A stretch of 64,000 bases of DNA from Martelella radicis (GCF_014196625.1 NZ_JACIDZ010000004.1:62001-126000), one strand, 5' to 3'; numbered from the stretch's first letter, positions 26,207 to 35,634 are shown. The notes: generated from the letters alone by a model not told the origin. Translations and numbers: made by a program.

Positions 26207-26983
26207 TCAGTGCAAAATCTGGCTGAGGAACAGCTTGGTGCGCTCGTGCTGCGGGTTGTCGAAGAATTCGTGCGGCGAATTCTGTTCGACGATCTGGCCC
26301 TGGTCCATGAAGATCACGCGGTTGGCGACCTGCCGGGCGAAGCCCATTTCGTGGGTCACGCACAGCATGGTCATGCCTTCCTCGGCAAGTCCCACCATGG
26401 TGTCGAGCACTTCCTTGATCATTTCCGGGTCGAGGGCCGAAGTCGGCTCGTCGAACAGCATGATCTTCGGGTTCATGCACAGCGAACGGGCAATCGCCAC
26501 GCGCTGCTGCTGGCCGCCGGAAAGCTGGCCGGGATATTTGTCCGCCTGCTCGGGGATCTTCACCCGTTCCAGGTAGTGCATCGCGATTTCTTCGGCTTCC
26601 TTCTTCGGCATCTTGCGCACCCAGATCGGCGCAAGCGTGCAGTTTTCCAGGATCGTCAGATGCGGAAACAGGTTGAAGTGCTGGAACACCATGCCGACCT
26701 CGCGACGAATTTCGTCGATCTTCTTCAGATCGTCCGTCAGCTCGATATTGTCGACGATGATATTGCCCTTCTGGTGTTCCTCCAGACGGTTGATGCAGCG
26801 GATCATCGTCGACTTGCCGGAGCCGGAGGGCCCGGCAATGACGATGCGTTCGCCCTTCATCACTTTCAGGTTGATATCGCGCAGGACGTGGAAGTCGCCA
26901 TACCATTTGTTGACGTGGATCATCTCGACCGCGACCTCGGTATCCGAGACGGTCATGTGAGAAGTGTCGACGGTTTCTACCAT
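26207..26983 (-). CDS. aapP: General L-amino acid ABC transporter, ATP-binding protein
   Basis: 258-aa ATPase energising amino-acid import. Walker A is GPSGSGKST (~residues 52-60), Q-loop [10 protein letters not shown], signature LSGGQQQR, Walker [15 protein letters not shown] and H-loop CVTHEMGF. It is the last gene of aapJQMP. This class of rhizobial transporter handles many L-amino acids and GABA and is central for nitrogen exchange. An alternative Met at residue 10 is possible. The rhizobial aap mRNAs are known targets of anti-SD sRNAs, which is relevant to the alpha-r14 gene in this window. Confidence 0.96.
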   Translation of the reverse strand: MVETVDTSHMTVSDTEVAVEMIHVNKWYGDFHVLRDINLKVMKGERIVIAGPSGSGKSTMIRCINRLEEHQKGNIIVDNIELTDDLKKIDEIRREVGMVFQHFNLFPHLTILENCTLAPIWVRKMPKKEAEEIAMHYLERVKIPEQADKYPGQLSGGQQQRVAIARSLCMNPKIMLFDEPTSALDPEMIKEVLDTMVGLAEEGMTMLCVTHEMGFARQVANRVIFMDQGQIVEQNSPHEFFDNPQHERTKLFLSQILH

Positions 26984-27007
26984 GAATTTATCCTCAAATA
27001 CGCGAAG

Positions 27008-28162
27008 CTAGCTTCGGTGGCCGGTGTCGAGATGGCGTTCCATGAAGCTGGAATAGCGCGACATCGCGAAGCAGAAGATGAAGAAGACGAAGCCGGCGAA
27101 GATCAGGCCGGTGATCGGCGTGACCGGGGAGGCCCAGCTTGAGTCGGTGAAGTTGAACTTGATGATGCCGAGCAGATCGAACATGCCGATGATCGAGACC
27201 AGCGAAGTGTCCTTGAAGATCGAGATGAACTGATTGACGATCGCCGGGATGACCAGCTTGATCGCCTGCGGCAGGATGACGAGACGCATGGTCTGCCAAT
27301 AGCCGAGGCCAAGCGATGCGGCGCCCTCGAACTGTCCCTTGGGCATGGCCTGCAGGCCGCCGCGAATGGTCTCGGCCATATAGGCGGAGATGAACAGCGA
27401 CACGCCGACAATGGCACGCAGGAACTTGTTGATCGTCATGCCTTCGGGCAGGAACAGCGGCAGCATCACGCTCGCCATGAACAGGATTGTGATCAGCGGC
27501 ACGCCGCGCACCACCTCGATGAACATGATCGACAGCGTCCGCATCACCGGCATTTTCGACCGTCGCCCAAGCGCCAGAATGATGCCGAGCGGCAGCGACA
27601 CGGTGATGGCGAAATAGGACAGGATCAGCGTGACCATCAGCCCGCCCCAGTCCGAAGTGTCGACGACCGGAAGACCGAACACGCCGCCATACAGGATGAA
27701 GAAGGCGAAGATGGGCAGGATGATGAACAGCGCCAGCGCGTTCCAGCCCTTGTGCGGCGCCTTCGGCATCAGCAGCGGGATCAGCAGCGCGGTGAACAGG
27801 ATGGCGATCAGGATCGGCCGCCACATCTCGGCGTCGGGGTAGCGCCCGAACATGATCTGGTCGAACTTGGCGCCGATGAAGGCCCAGCAGGCTCCGCTCC
27901 AGCCATCCGGCTGGACGCCGCCCTGGGCGATCGTCGCGCAGGCGGTGCGGTCCGTGCCGGTCCAGGCGGCGTTGATGAACAGCCATTCCACCATGGGTGG
28001 GACCGCCCAGACCAGAAAGATGATGGCGAGGATCGAAAGAAACGCATCCTTCGGGTTGGCGAAGAGGTTTGTGCGCAGCCACAGCGCAATGCTGCCGCTC
28101 TTCTGCGGGGCCGGCTCCTGGGCCTGCATTTCCTTGCGGACATAAGCGATTTCGTGCGCCAT
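27008..28162 (-). CDS. aapM: General L-amino acid ABC transporter, permease AapM
   Basis: 384-aa inner-membrane permease with about eight helices. A soluble N-terminal tail comes first, then a family-specific insertion of helices, then the BPD_transp_1 domain with the EAA-type loop ([25 protein letters not shown], given around the conserved Gly). Pairs with AapQ to form the channel contacted by AapP. Its ATG is one base after the aapQ stop (TAAgATG), so the two are coupled. Confidence 0.95.
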   Translation of the reverse strand: MAHEIAYVRKEMQAQEPAPQKSGSIALWLRTNLFANPKDAFLSILAIIFLVWAVPPMVEWLFINAAWTGTDRTACATIAQGGVQPDGWSGACWAFIGAKFDQIMFGRYPDAEMWRPILIAILFTALLIPLLMPKAPHKGWNALALFIILPIFAFFILYGGVFGLPVVDTSDWGGLMVTLILSYFAITVSLPLGIILALGRRSKMPVMRTLSIMFIEVVRGVPLITILFMASVMLPLFLPEGMTINKFLRAIVGVSLFISAYMAETIRGGLQAMPKGQFEGAASLGLGYWQTMRLVILPQAIKLVIPAIVNQFISIFKDTSLVSIIGMFDLLGIIKFNFTDSSWASPVTPITGLIFAGFVFFIFCFAMSRYSSFMERHLDTGHRS

Positions 28163-28163
28163 C

Positions 28164-29357
28164 TTATCTCTCCACCAGGGCCATCTTGGCGTTGAACCAG
28201 TTCATGAAGATCGACGTCAGAATGGAAAGCGTGAGGTAGATGATCATCCAGATGGTGACCACTTCCACCGCCTGTCCGGTCTGGTTCAGGACCGTCTTGC
28301 CGACGGCCACGATATCGGCATAGCCGATGGCGACCGCGAGCGAGGAGTTCTTGGTCAGGCTCAGATATTCGCTGGTCATCGGCGGGATGATGATGCGCAT
28401 GGCCTGCGGAACGACCACAAGACGGGTAACCTTGCGCGGATGAAGGCCGAGCGCATTGGCGGCTTCCGTCTGGCCCTTGGCGACGCCGAGAATGCCGCCG
28501 CGGATGATCTCCGCCATGAAGGCCGCGGTATAGAGCGACAGCGCCAGATAGAGCGACATGAATTCCGGCCCGAGCACCGCGCCGCCCTGCAGGTTGAAGC
28601 GTCCCTTGACCGGGATGTCGAAGGTGACGGGCGAACCGGCGATGAAATAGCCGATCACCGGAAGGATGATCAGGATCGCGACGCTTGTCGTGAAGGTCGG
28701 AAACTGCTGCCCGGTCGCCATCTGTCGGCGGCCCGCCCAGATTGAAAGGGCTACCACAAGGCCGATGGCGAGGATCAGGGCAGCGCCGATCAGCCAGGAG
28801 CCGGGTCCGAAAACGGGGCTGGGGAAGGCAAGCCCGCGATTGTTGAGATACATGTCCATCGGCAGCGCAAGGCTGTCGCGAGCAGATGGAAGCAGAGCCA
28901 AAACCCCCGTATAGAAGAAGAAGATGACAAGCAGCGGCGGGATGTTGCGGAACACCTCCACATAGACCTGGCTCAGCTTGGCGATCAGCCAGTTGGAGGA
29001 GAGCCGCCCGATGCCGACGATGAAGCCGACGATGGTCGCCGTGATGATCCCCGCCACCGAAACGATGATCGTGTTGACGATGCCGACCATGAGCGCACGG
29101 CCGTAGGACATGTCATTATTGTAGGGGATCGGAATTTGCGCGATATCGAAACCGGCGCGGTTGTCGAGGAAGCCGAAGCCCGAGGCGATGCCGGCGGCCT
29201 GAAGGTTTCGAATTGTGTTGTCTGTGACCCACCAGACGAAGGCTACGACCGCCACGACGGTGACGAATTGGTATACGAAGCCCCGGACAGCGGGATTATA
29301 GAGTAGCGCGGCAGCCCGCGATTCCTGAAAAGGAGCGTTGCTTGACGTTTCAGCCAT
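28164..29357 (-). CDS. aapQ: General L-amino acid ABC transporter, permease AapQ
   Basis: 397-aa inner-membrane permease. The first membrane helix is at ~residues 25-48, a periplasmic loop follows, and the C-terminal transport domain includes [25 protein letters not shown], the EAA loop that docks on Aap[17 protein letters not shown]-type sequence ([20 protein letters not shown]) is conserved in polar amino-acid permeases. It is separated from aapJ by 97 bases containing a hairpin, and abuts aapM. Confidence 0.95.
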   Translation of the reverse strand: MAETSSNAPFQESRAAALLYNPAVRGFVYQFVTVVAVVAFVWWVTDNTIRNLQAAGIASGFGFLDNRAGFDIAQIPIPYNNDMSYGRALMVGIVNTIIVSVAGIITATIVGFIVGIGRLSSNWLIAKLSQVYVEVFRNIPPLLVIFFFYTGVLALLPSARDSLALPMDMYLNNRGLAFPSPVFGPGSWLIGAALILAIGLVVALSIWAGRRQMATGQQFPTFTTSVAILIILPVIGYFIAGSPVTFDIPVKGRFNLQGGAVLGPEFMSLYLALSLYTAAFMAEIIRGGILGVAKGQTEAANALGLHPRKVTRLVVVPQAMRIIIPPMTSEYLSLTKNSSLAVAIGYADIVAVGKTVLNQTGQAVEVVTIWMIIYLTLSILTSIFMNWFNAKMALVER

Positions 29358-29395
29358 GTTTTCCCCGGTTGCCCGTGTTGGGCTATTTTTATGAA

Positions 29396-29423
29396 GGCAC
29401 AGGGCGGGCGACCGCCCCGTGCC
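29396..29423 (-). promoter_or_regulatory. Intercistronic hairpin between aapJ and aapQ
   Basis: GGCACaGGGCGG / CCGCCCcGTGCC, a GC-rich hairpin with a GCGA loop. No T-run follows on the minus strand, so it is more likely a 3' stabiliser or partial attenuator letting aapJ (binding protein) be made in excess of the permease genes. Confidence 0.6.
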
Positions 29424-29454
29424 GGATCCGAGATAAAATCAGATGGAACCGCGT

Positions 29455-30483
29455 TTAGCGGATCGGCGGGCCGTACTGCAGGCCGCCATTGGTCCACAGA
29501 GCGTTGAGGCCGCGTTCGATCTTCAGTTCGCTGCCCTGGCCGACATCAGCCTCGAAGATTTCGCCGTAATTGCCGACGGTCTTGATGATGTTGTAGGCCC
29601 AGTCTTCTTCCAGACCGAGGTCCGCGCCCATCTTGCCGTCTTCCTCGGTGCCGAGAAGGCGCTTGATGCCCGGGTTGTCCGAGGATTCGGCGATTTCGTC
29701 GACATTTTCCGAGGTGATGCCGAATTCTTCGGCGTTGACCATGGCGTAGTGCGTCCAGGAGACGACGTCGCCCCACTGGTCATCGCCCTGGCGCCATGCC
29801 GGGCCAAGCGGCTCCTTGGAGATGATTTCCGGCAGAATGACGTAATTGTCCGGGTCCGACAGAGTCAGACGGATGCCATAAAGGCCGGACTGGTCGGTCG
29901 TGTAAACGTCGCAACGGCCCTGGTTGAAGGCGTTGTTGACGTCTTCGAGCGCCTCGAAGACAACCGGGTTGTATTCCATGTCATTCGACGCGAAGTAGTC
30001 GGCGAGGTTCAGCTCGGTCGTGGTGCCGGACTGGACGCAGACAGCGGCGCCGGAAAGCTCCTTGGCGGACGTGACGCCGAGATCCTTCGGAACCATGAAG
30101 CCCTGGCCGTCATAATAGTTGACGGTGCGGAAATCGAGGCCCAGCGAAGTGTCGCGGGAAAGCGTCCAGGTGGTGTTGCGCGTCAGAACGTCGACTTCAC
30201 CCGACTGAAGAGCCGGAAAGCGGTCGGTCGCGGTCAGAGCAACGAACTTGGCCTTGGACGGATCGCCGAAAATGGCCGCCGCAATGGCGCGGCAATAGTC
30301 AACGTCGAGACCGGACCAGTTCCCCTCGCTGTCAGGAGCGGAAAAGCCCTGAAGGCCCGTGCTGACGCCGCAGGTGACAAATCCCTTTTCCTTGACGTCA
30401 TCGAGCGTCGCGGCCGAAGCACCCTGGACCCCAAGACCGAAGACTGCTGCGCCGAGAGCGGCAGACAGAAGCGTCTTTTTCAT
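29455..30483 (-). CDS. aapJ: General L-amino acid ABC transporter, periplasmic binding protein
   Basis: 342 aa with a Sec signal peptide (MKKTLLSAALGAAVFGLGVQG, cleavage after ASA near residue 24). The mature protein is a type II periplasmic binding fold: TLDDVKEKGFVTCGVS at the start, GLDVDYCRAIAAAIFGD, VDVLTRNTTWTLSRD, and CDVYTTDQSGLYGIR. Two Cys pairs are compatible with periplasmic disulfides. It is the first gene of aapJQMP, with a 368-base upstream region shared with divergent metC. Confidence 0.95.
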   Translation of the reverse strand: MKKTLLSAALGAAVFGLGVQGASAATLDDVKEKGFVTCGVSTGLQGFSAPDSEGNWSGLDVDYCRAIAAAIFGDPSKAKFVALTATDRFPALQSGEVDVLTRNTTWTLSRDTSLGLDFRTVNYYDGQGFMVPKDLGVTSAKELSGAAVCVQSGTTTELNLADYFASNDMEYNPVVFEALEDVNNAFNQGRCDVYTTDQSGLYGIRLTLSDPDNYVILPEIISKEPLGPAWRQGDDQWGDVVSWTHYAMVNAEEFGITSENVDEIAESSDNPGIKRLLGTEEDGKMGADLGLEEDWAYNIIKTVGNYGEIFEADVGQGSELKIERGLNALWTNGGLQYGPPIR

Positions 30484-30851
30484 TTTCCCAACCTTTGTTT
30501 ATCGTTAAAACTTGTAGTTGTCCCCATGGCTGTAGCCTACAGTCAAGCAGCGACAACTGCCCGCAAACCCCTCGGTGCGAGCCCGTGCATCTCAGTCGTA
30601 ATTTTCCAGATGGTCAATACTCGCCTCAGAAAAATGGTCTGATTTTGTGAAAAACGTCCATTTTCGTTCAAAAATTGGGCAGAGATACAAAATATGGGCA
30701 AAATGCTGCTGGTAATTCGGGCAGGAATTCCTTTCATTAGTCTAATCCTTTAGTCGTAATTTGGTTTTTCTCTTTGCGACTTGACCGCCCGAAAGCGACG
30801 ATTCAAAACAGTGCGCGACTGCACTGCCTCTCAACTCAGCGGAACATCATC
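30484..30851. other. Divergent regulatory region, aapJ / metC
   Basis: 368 bases, AT-richer than the surroundings (notably 30600-30770). It must hold the aap promoter on the minus strand and the metC promoter on the plus strand. I see no complete sigma-54 (TGGCAC-N5-TTGC) box and no SAM-riboswitch-like structure. No supported gene. Confidence 0.4.
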
Positions 30852-32039
30852 ATGGCCTCACAAAAGACCGCCGGCAAAAAAGCCGGAGACAACACCATTC
30901 TCGCCCATGCGGGCCATGATCCGGGCGCGTTCCACGGCTTCGTCAATCCGCCTGTCGTGCATGCCTCGACGGTGTTGTTTCCCGATTCCAAGACGGCTGT
31001 CAGCGGGGGGCAGAAATACACCTACGGCACTCATGGCACGCCGACGACGGATGCCCTGTGCGCGGCGCTGAACGAGATCGAGAATGCCGCAGGCACGCTG
31101 CTCTATCCATCCGGCCTTGCCTCCATCACCATGCCCTGGCTTGCGTTCCTGTCGCCCGGCGATCACATCCTCATCGTCGATTCGGTCTATGATCCGGCCC
31201 GGCGCTTCGCCAACAATGTGCTGACGCGCATGGGGGTCGAGGTCGAATATTATCATCCCGCTCTCGGCCTTGAGGTCGAGAAGCTGTTCAAGCCCAACAC
31301 CCGCATCTTTCACACCGAAGCGCCGGGCTCGAACACGTTCGAGATGCAGGATATTCGTGCGCTCTCGGACCTTGCCCATGCCAGGGGGGCTCTTGTCTCG
31401 ATGGACAATACCTGGGCGACGCCGCTTTTCTTCAAGCCCCTCGATTTCGGTGTCGATCTCTCACTTAATGCCGCCACCAAATACCCCTCCGGCCATTCGG
31501 ACGTCTTGATGGGCACCGCTTCGGCCAATGAACGCTGTTTCGAACAACTTGAGGAGCACTACACCTGGACCGGCATGTGCGCCGCGCCCGATGACAGCTA
31601 CCAGATCCTGCGCGGGCTGCGCACCATGGGCGTGCGGCTTGCGCACCACCAGAAGAGCGCGCTTGCCGTGGCGCTGTGGCTGGAGGAACGGCCGGAAGTC
31701 TCCCGCGTGCTGCATCCCGCACTGCCGTCCTTCCCCGGCCACGACATCTGGAAGCGCGATTTCACCGGCGCCAGCGGTCTTTTCTCCTTCGTGCTGAAGG
31801 CGGAGGAGGGGGCGTTCAGGGCCCGCCAGCACGCTTTCCTCGACGCGCTCGACATTTTCGGGATCGGCTATTCCTGGGGTGGCTACGAATCGCTTGCCGT
31901 GCCGGTGAATCTGTCGAACCGCACGGTCTGCACCGCGCCGGAAGACGGCCCGGTCATTCGCCTGCATATCGGGCTGGAAGATGTCGAGGACCTGAAGGCG
32001 GATCTGGAAAAGGGTCTGGCCGCCGCTTCGGCCGTTTGA
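30852..32039 (+). CDS. metC: Cystathionine beta-lyase
   Basis: 395-aa PLP enzyme of the Cys/Met metabolism family that cleaves cystathionine to homocysteine, pyruvate and ammonia. Visible motifs: PVVHASTVLFPD, YGTHGTPTTDAL (Tyr and Arg-equivalent PLP phosphate contacts from the neighbouring subunit), LYPSGLASITMPWLAFL, SMDNTWATPLFFKPLDFGVDL, and NAATKYPSGHSD with the PLP lysine. The TKYPSGHSD and WGGYESL patterns are typical of MetC rather than MetB. ATG 30852 has GGAA upstream; in-frame starts further up are unsupported. Confidence 0.93.
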   Translation: MASQKTAGKKAGDNTILAHAGHDPGAFHGFVNPPVVHASTVLFPDSKTAVSGGQKYTYGTHGTPTTDALCAALNEIENAAGTLLYPSGLASITMPWLAFLSPGDHILIVDSVYDPARRFANNVLTRMGVEVEYYHPALGLEVEKLFKPNTRIFHTEAPGSNTFEMQDIRALSDLAHARGALVSMDNTWATPLFFKPLDFGVDLSLNAATKYPSGHSDVLMGTASANERCFEQLEEHYTWTGMCAAPDDSYQILRGLRTMGVRLAHHQKSALAVALWLEERPEVSRVLHPALPSFPGHDIWKRDFTGASGLFSFVLKAEEGAFRARQHAFLDALDIFGIGYSWGGYESLAVPVNLSNRTVCTAPEDGPVIRLHIGLEDVEDLKADLEKGLAAASAV

Positions 32040-32063
32040 GACTGAGCGAAGCAATGCACCAGA

Positions 32064-32095
32064 GAAGCCGGCGGCCCGGGGAGGGCGGCCGGCTT
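32064..32095. repeat. Left 32-bp direct repeat flanking element C
   Basis: A 32-nt hairpin (AAGCCGGC..GCCGGCTT) that recurs at 32297-32328 with 31 of 32 identical bases, in the same orientation. It starts 25 bases past the metC stop, so it may also terminate metC. Confidence 0.9.
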
Positions 32096-32296
32096 CAGTT
32101 TATTGGCAAACCTCACTTCGCCCTCATCCGTCACCCCGGCCTTGCGCCGGCATCCAGGGCCAGATAGCAAGGGCTGACGCACTTAAAACACAGTGGCAAA
32201 GGGGTTTTTCATGGCCCTGGACCCCGGCTCAAGGCCGGGGTGACGGAGAATGGGAAGCAGGCTTCTCGCAACTCCAACAGGCTTTGTCAGCAATCT
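32096..32296 (-). repeat. Palindromic intergenic element, copy C (inverted)
   Basis: 201 bp. Its 119-bp core lies at 32128-32246. Read on the minus strand, the interior (AAAAACCCCTTTGCC..) and left outer part (GCTGACAAAGCC, GCCTGC, CTCCGTCACC) align with copy A, so this copy is inverted. The outer ends read CAGTTTATTGGCAAA and GCTGACAAAGCC-type, imperfectly inverted. It lies between convergent metC and the SH3 gene and is bracketed exactly by the 32-bp direct repeats. Confidence 0.85.
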
Positions 32297-32328
32297 GAAG
32301 CCGACGGCCCGGGGAGGGCGGCCGGCTT
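32297..32328. repeat. Right 32-bp direct repeat flanking element C
   Basis: Partner of 32064-32095 (single difference at the eighth base). It lies 7 bases beyond the stop of the SH3 protein gene and may serve as its terminator hairpin. Confidence 0.9.
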
Positions 32329-32335
32329 GCCTGTT

Positions 32336-33016
32336 TCAGCGGCGGTCGAAGCGTCTTTCGCCAAAGTGGCGTTCGCCGGGTCGCATTGAGGGGCCGGGGC
32401 GAACGGGTCCCGGGCCATAATAGGGCGGGCGCACACCGGGTGGCGGTCGGTGCGGCGGCGGCGGTGCTGCATGCGGTGGCGGCCGGCGCGGCGGTGGTGC
32501 ACCCCAGCCGGGACGATAGCCGGGCGGCGCACGCCATCCCGGCGGCGGTCCGCCCCATCCCGGCGGCGCGCGCCAGCCGGGCGGCGGCAGGTAGGGTCTC
32601 GGCGGCGGCGGCGGCGCATAGCGGTTCCAGGTCCCGTACCACGGATAGCCGCGATAATAATTGTTCCAGTAGGACTGCGAAAAGGCGGTGATCGCGATCC
32701 CTGTCGCGAAGGCGATGCCGGGCGTGAGCACCTGGCGCTGGCCCTGATAGACCACCTTCATGTAGCGCGCGGCAAGCCAGCCGCGATAGTTCGCATAGGA
32801 CACATCGCACCAGCTATAGTCGGCAAGGCAGCCATTATTGGCGATCGATGCGCCTGCCGGCACGACGGTGATGGCGGGATAGGACGTCGACGGGCCGGCG
32901 CGCAGATTGACGTTGGTCGTCGCATAGGCGTTGACCGACTGGGCCTCGGCCTGGGCGGCAAAAAGCGTCGCTGCGAGTGCGATGCCGGTTGAGGCGATGA
33001 TAGCGCGGAGTTTCAT
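32336..33016 (-). CDS. Exported SH3-domain protein with Pro/Gly/Trp-rich tail
   Basis: 226 aa. Signal peptide MKLRAIIASTGIALAATLFA with cleavage near AQAEAQ. Residues ~28-90 are a bacterial SH3 (SH3_3) domain with NVNLRAGPSTSYPAITVVPAG and WCDVSYANYRGWLAARYM. After a hydrophobic stretch (~97-113), residues ~125-226 are low-complexity, with repeated PPGWRAPPG-like units and basic Arg residues at the end. Bacterial SH3 domains often bind cell-wall peptide stems, so a periplasmic wall-associated role is plausible. The tail suggests a disordered spacer. Confidence 0.88.
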   Translation of the reverse strand: MKLRAIIASTGIALAATLFAAQAEAQSVNAYATTNVNLRAGPSTSYPAITVVPAGASIANNGCLADYSWCDVSYANYRGWLAARYMKVVYQGQRQVLTPGIAFATGIAITAFSQSYWNNYYRGYPWYGTWNRYAPPPPPRPYLPPPGWRAPPGWGGPPPGWRAPPGYRPGWGAPPPRRPPPHAAPPPPHRPPPGVRPPYYGPGPVRPGPSMRPGERHFGERRFDRR

Positions 33017-33111
33017 GTCTGCTGCTCTCCCTTGGCGATGAAGGCAAGTCTAGCCCCGCAAGCTGAAACGGGGATGAACGAACCCCCGCATCCTTTCGGC
33101 GCAGGCCTTTG

Positions 33112-34281
33112 TCAGATCCGGTCGAGCCCGTAGGCGTGATAGCCGTAGAGCCAGTCGAGTTCGCCGGCGAGCGTCTCGGGAGAACGCAGTTTCAGCACGA
33201 TATCGCGCCCGATTCTGATCGGACCTGACGCGTGATAGGCGAACTTGTTGAAGCTGGTGCGCTTGCGCAGCGCCGCAAGGCGCGGCTTGCGGTGGGCGAC
33301 GAAGGCGTCGAAGGCCTGCGGCGCTTCCATGGTGGCAAGGAAGGCCGCCAGTTCGAACCCGTCCTCGATCGCCATTGCCGCCCCTTGCGCGGAAAACGGC
33401 ATCAGCGCGTGAACGGCATCGCCGATCGCGATCGTGTCGCTGCCATTGTGCCAATTGCCTTCGCCCACCTCATAGAGCGGCCAGAAGGTGGGTTGGTCGG
33501 CGGAAAACAGCCGGGTGAGTTCCGGGCTCCAGCCCTTGAAATGGCGCTCCAGCGCCGTCTTCCAGCTACTGTCGACCTCGGTGTGCCAGGCTTCCCCGGC
33601 GCTTGCGCCGGCGGCGATCGCAACCAGGTTGAAACCGCCGACATCGCGCAGCGGATAGGCGACGAGATGGGCCATCGGTCCCATGAAGGCGGTGACGCTG
33701 TCACGTTTCAGAAATCCCGGTGCATCTTCCGAGGAGAGCACGAAGCGCCAGGCGATGTTGCCGGAAAAGCGCGCTTCCGGCGCGCCCTTGATCTGCCGTC
33801 GGCTGTGCGACCACACGCCATCTGCGCAGATGATGACATCGGCGGGTTTTTCCGTCCTGTTGGCAAGCGTTGCCCTGTTTGCCTTGTCGATGCGCGTGCC
33901 GAGGTTGAGCGTCGTGAGCGGTTCATCCGCCACGGCGTGTTTGAGCGCCGATTGCAGCGTGGCGCGGTGCAGTGTGCCATAAGGCGCGCCCCAGCGCTTG
34001 CGCGCCTCGCCGACGGGGACATGCGCGAGTTCCTTCAGGGTCAGGCCCGAGGCCAGGGCCACTTTCTTCGGCTCCCGCCACTGGCCCTCGAGCCGGCCGA
34101 GCACACCGATCTTCGCCAGGCAGCGCGAGGCGTTGGGCGAGATCTGAAGGCCAGCGCCCACTTCGGCAAGCGCATCGGCCTGCTCGAAGATCTCGCTGGA
34201 AATCCCGTGCCGGGCGAGCGCCAGCGCGGCCGTCAGGCCGGAAATGCCGGCGCCGACAATGGCTGCATGTGCAATCGTCAT
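33112..34281 (-). CDS. FAD-dependent monooxygenase (salicylate-hydroxylase-like)
   Basis: 389-aa class A flavoprotein monooxygenase. Rossmann GxGxxG reads IVGAGISGLTAALALARHG (residues ~8-26); the PHBH-type DG motif is ADVIICADGVWSHSR; the GD motif is TIAIGDAVHALMPFSAQGAAMAIEDG, closing the FAD site. Such enzymes hydroxylate aromatic compounds using NAD(P)H and O2; the substrate is not deducible. ATG 34281 has an excellent GGGAGGAG ribosome binding site. The frame remains open far upstream, but that part overlaps the zinc-finger gene in another frame. Confidence 0.87.
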   Translation of the reverse strand: MTIAHAAIVGAGISGLTAALALARHGISSEIFEQADALAEVGAGLQISPNASRCLAKIGVLGRLEGQWREPKKVALASGLTLKELAHVPVGEARKRWGAPYGTLHRATLQSALKHAVADEPLTTLNLGTRIDKANRATLANRTEKPADVIICADGVWSHSRRQIKGAPEARFSGNIAWRFVLSSEDAPGFLKRDSVTAFMGPMAHLVAYPLRDVGGFNLVAIAAGASAGEAWHTEVDSSWKTALERHFKGWSPELTRLFSADQPTFWPLYEVGEGNWHNGSDTIAIGDAVHALMPFSAQGAAMAIEDGFELAAFLATMEAPQAFDAFVAHRKPRLAALRKRTSFNKFAYHASGPIRIGRDIVLKLRSPETLAGELDWLYGYHAYGLDRI

Positions 34282-34339
34282 CTTCTCCTCCCGACCCTTC
34301 GCCGCGCCATGACGAGACCGACGCCGACCAAGGGCTAGG

Positions 34340-34585
34340 TCAGGCGGCGTCGACGTGGTAGGCGCAGCCGGGCGGGTTGGTCTCCTCGCCGTGAAGCGCG
34401 GGCGAGTACTTGTAGAGCGTCGAGCAATAGGAACAGACCGCCTCATCCTCGTCGCCCATGTCGATGAAGATATGCGGATGGTCGAAGGGGGCGGATGCGC
34501 CGACGCACATGAATTCCTTGACGCCAATCTCGATGCTTCTGTGTCCGTCGTCGTTCTTGAAATGGGCGATCCCGTGGCCAGCCAT
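34340..34585 (-). CDS. Zinc-finger domain protein (zf-CHCC, NDUFS6-like)
   Basis: 81-aa protein with the CHCC zinc-site spacing: Cys in EFMCVGASAPFDHPHIFID, a downstream His, then CSYCSTLY. This is the domain of the mitochondrial complex I subunit NDUFS6 and its alphaproteobacterial homologues, so association with NADH dehydrogenase or another iron-sulfur assembly step is likely. It precedes the FAD monooxygenase gene on the same strand by 58 bases. Confidence 0.88.
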   Translation of the reverse strand: MAGHGIAHFKNDDGHRSIEIGVKEFMCVGASAPFDHPHIFIDMGDEDEAVCSYCSTLYKYSPALHGEETNPPGCAYHVDAA

Positions 34586-34732
34586 AATTGTCTCCGGTTC
34601 CTTGAGCTTTCGGCCCGGACACTATAACTCTTCGCTGCAAATGTGTAGTACCCGAATTGCGATGGCGGGCGGTTTTGAACCGCCGATTTGCCGGGGGCTT
34701 TCGGGCAGATGTCGACAATGGAGACGGCCGCG

Positions 34733-35512
34733 ATGAACCTCAACCTTCCGCACTTCGCCACATTCGAACATGACGGGCTCGAGCTCGCCTTTTTCGACGA
34801 GGGCGAGGGCGCGCCGGTGCTGCTAATTCATGGCTTTGCCTCGACGGCGGCGGTCAACTGGGTGCATCCGGGCTGGCTGAAGACGCTTGGCGATGCCGGC
34901 TACCGGGTGATTGCCATCGACAATCGCGGCCACGGGCAAAGCGACAAGCCGCATGACCCCGAGGTCTATTATCCGGCGCTGATGGCCGGCGACGCCGCCG
35001 CGCTGCTCGAACATCTCGGGATCGAGAGCGCCCATGTGATGGGCTATTCCATGGGCGCGCGGATCTCGGCCTATCTGGCGCTCGCTCATCCGGAAAAGGT
35101 GCGCTCGCTGGTCTTCGGCGGTCTCGGCATCGGCCTTTGCGACGGGGTGGGCGACTGGGACGCGATCGCGGCGGCCTTGAGAGCGCCGTCGCTCGATGAC
35201 GTCACCGACGAGAAGGGCCGCATGTTCCGCGCCTTTGCCGACCAGACGAAGAGCGACCGCCTGGCCCTTGCCGCCTGCATCGAGACATCGCGACAGAACA
35301 TTGCGCGCGAGGACATCGGCAAGATCGCGGCGCCGACCCTCATCGGCGTTGGCACCAAGGACGATCTGGCGGGCTCGCCGCAGACGCTCGCCGCCCAGAT
35401 GCAGAACGCCATCGCGCTCGATATTCCCAACCGCGACCACATGCTGGCCGTCGGCGACAAGGTGTTCAAGAAAGCGGTTCTGGAGTTTCTTGCGCGCGAG
35501 AACGATGACTGA
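34733..35512 (+). CDS. Alpha/beta-fold hydrolase
   Basis: 259 aa. Oxyanion region LLIHGFASTAAVNW, then IAIDNRGHGQSDKP, nucleophile elbow GYSMGA (Ser ~99), acid Asp in GVGTKDDLAG and His in NRDHMLAVGD; the triad is complete. Substrate unknown. In-frame ATGs at 34709 and 34718 could add a few residues; ATG 34733 has GGAG about 10 bases upstream. A perfect GGCGG..CCGCC hairpin lies just before (34670-34686). It is followed 122 bases later by cysE on the same strand. Confidence 0.85.
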   Translation: MNLNLPHFATFEHDGLELAFFDEGEGAPVLLIHGFASTAAVNWVHPGWLKTLGDAGYRVIAIDNRGHGQSDKPHDPEVYYPALMAGDAAALLEHLGIESAHVMGYSMGARISAYLALAHPEKVRSLVFGGLGIGLCDGVGDWDAIAAALRAPSLDDVTDEKGRMFRAFADQTKSDRLALAACIETSRQNIAREDIGKIAAPTLIGVGTKDDLAGSPQTLAAQMQNAIALDIPNRDHMLAVGDKVFKKAVLEFLARENDD

Positions 35513-35634
35513 CACGAAAATCTGACTGCGCGTGCATTTGTAATCGGCCCGCAGTGATCTATATTCGCGCTCAGAAAGAGAAGCGACTTCGTTGGAAGGA
35601 CAGGCGCCAAGCGCCCGAACCACAGGAGGCCACG

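Noticed and set aside
30484-30851. Sigma-54 promoter for aapJ
   Set aside because: A GGGCAAAATGCTGC sequence partly resembles the -24/-12 pattern but faces metC and lacks the canonical GG/GC context.
34655-34720. tRNA-like GGCGGTTTTGAACCGCC arm and a frame reading GGFEPPIC
   Set aside because: Only one hairpin forms; there is no acceptor stem, anticodon arm or TTCRANY loop, so it is not a tRNA.
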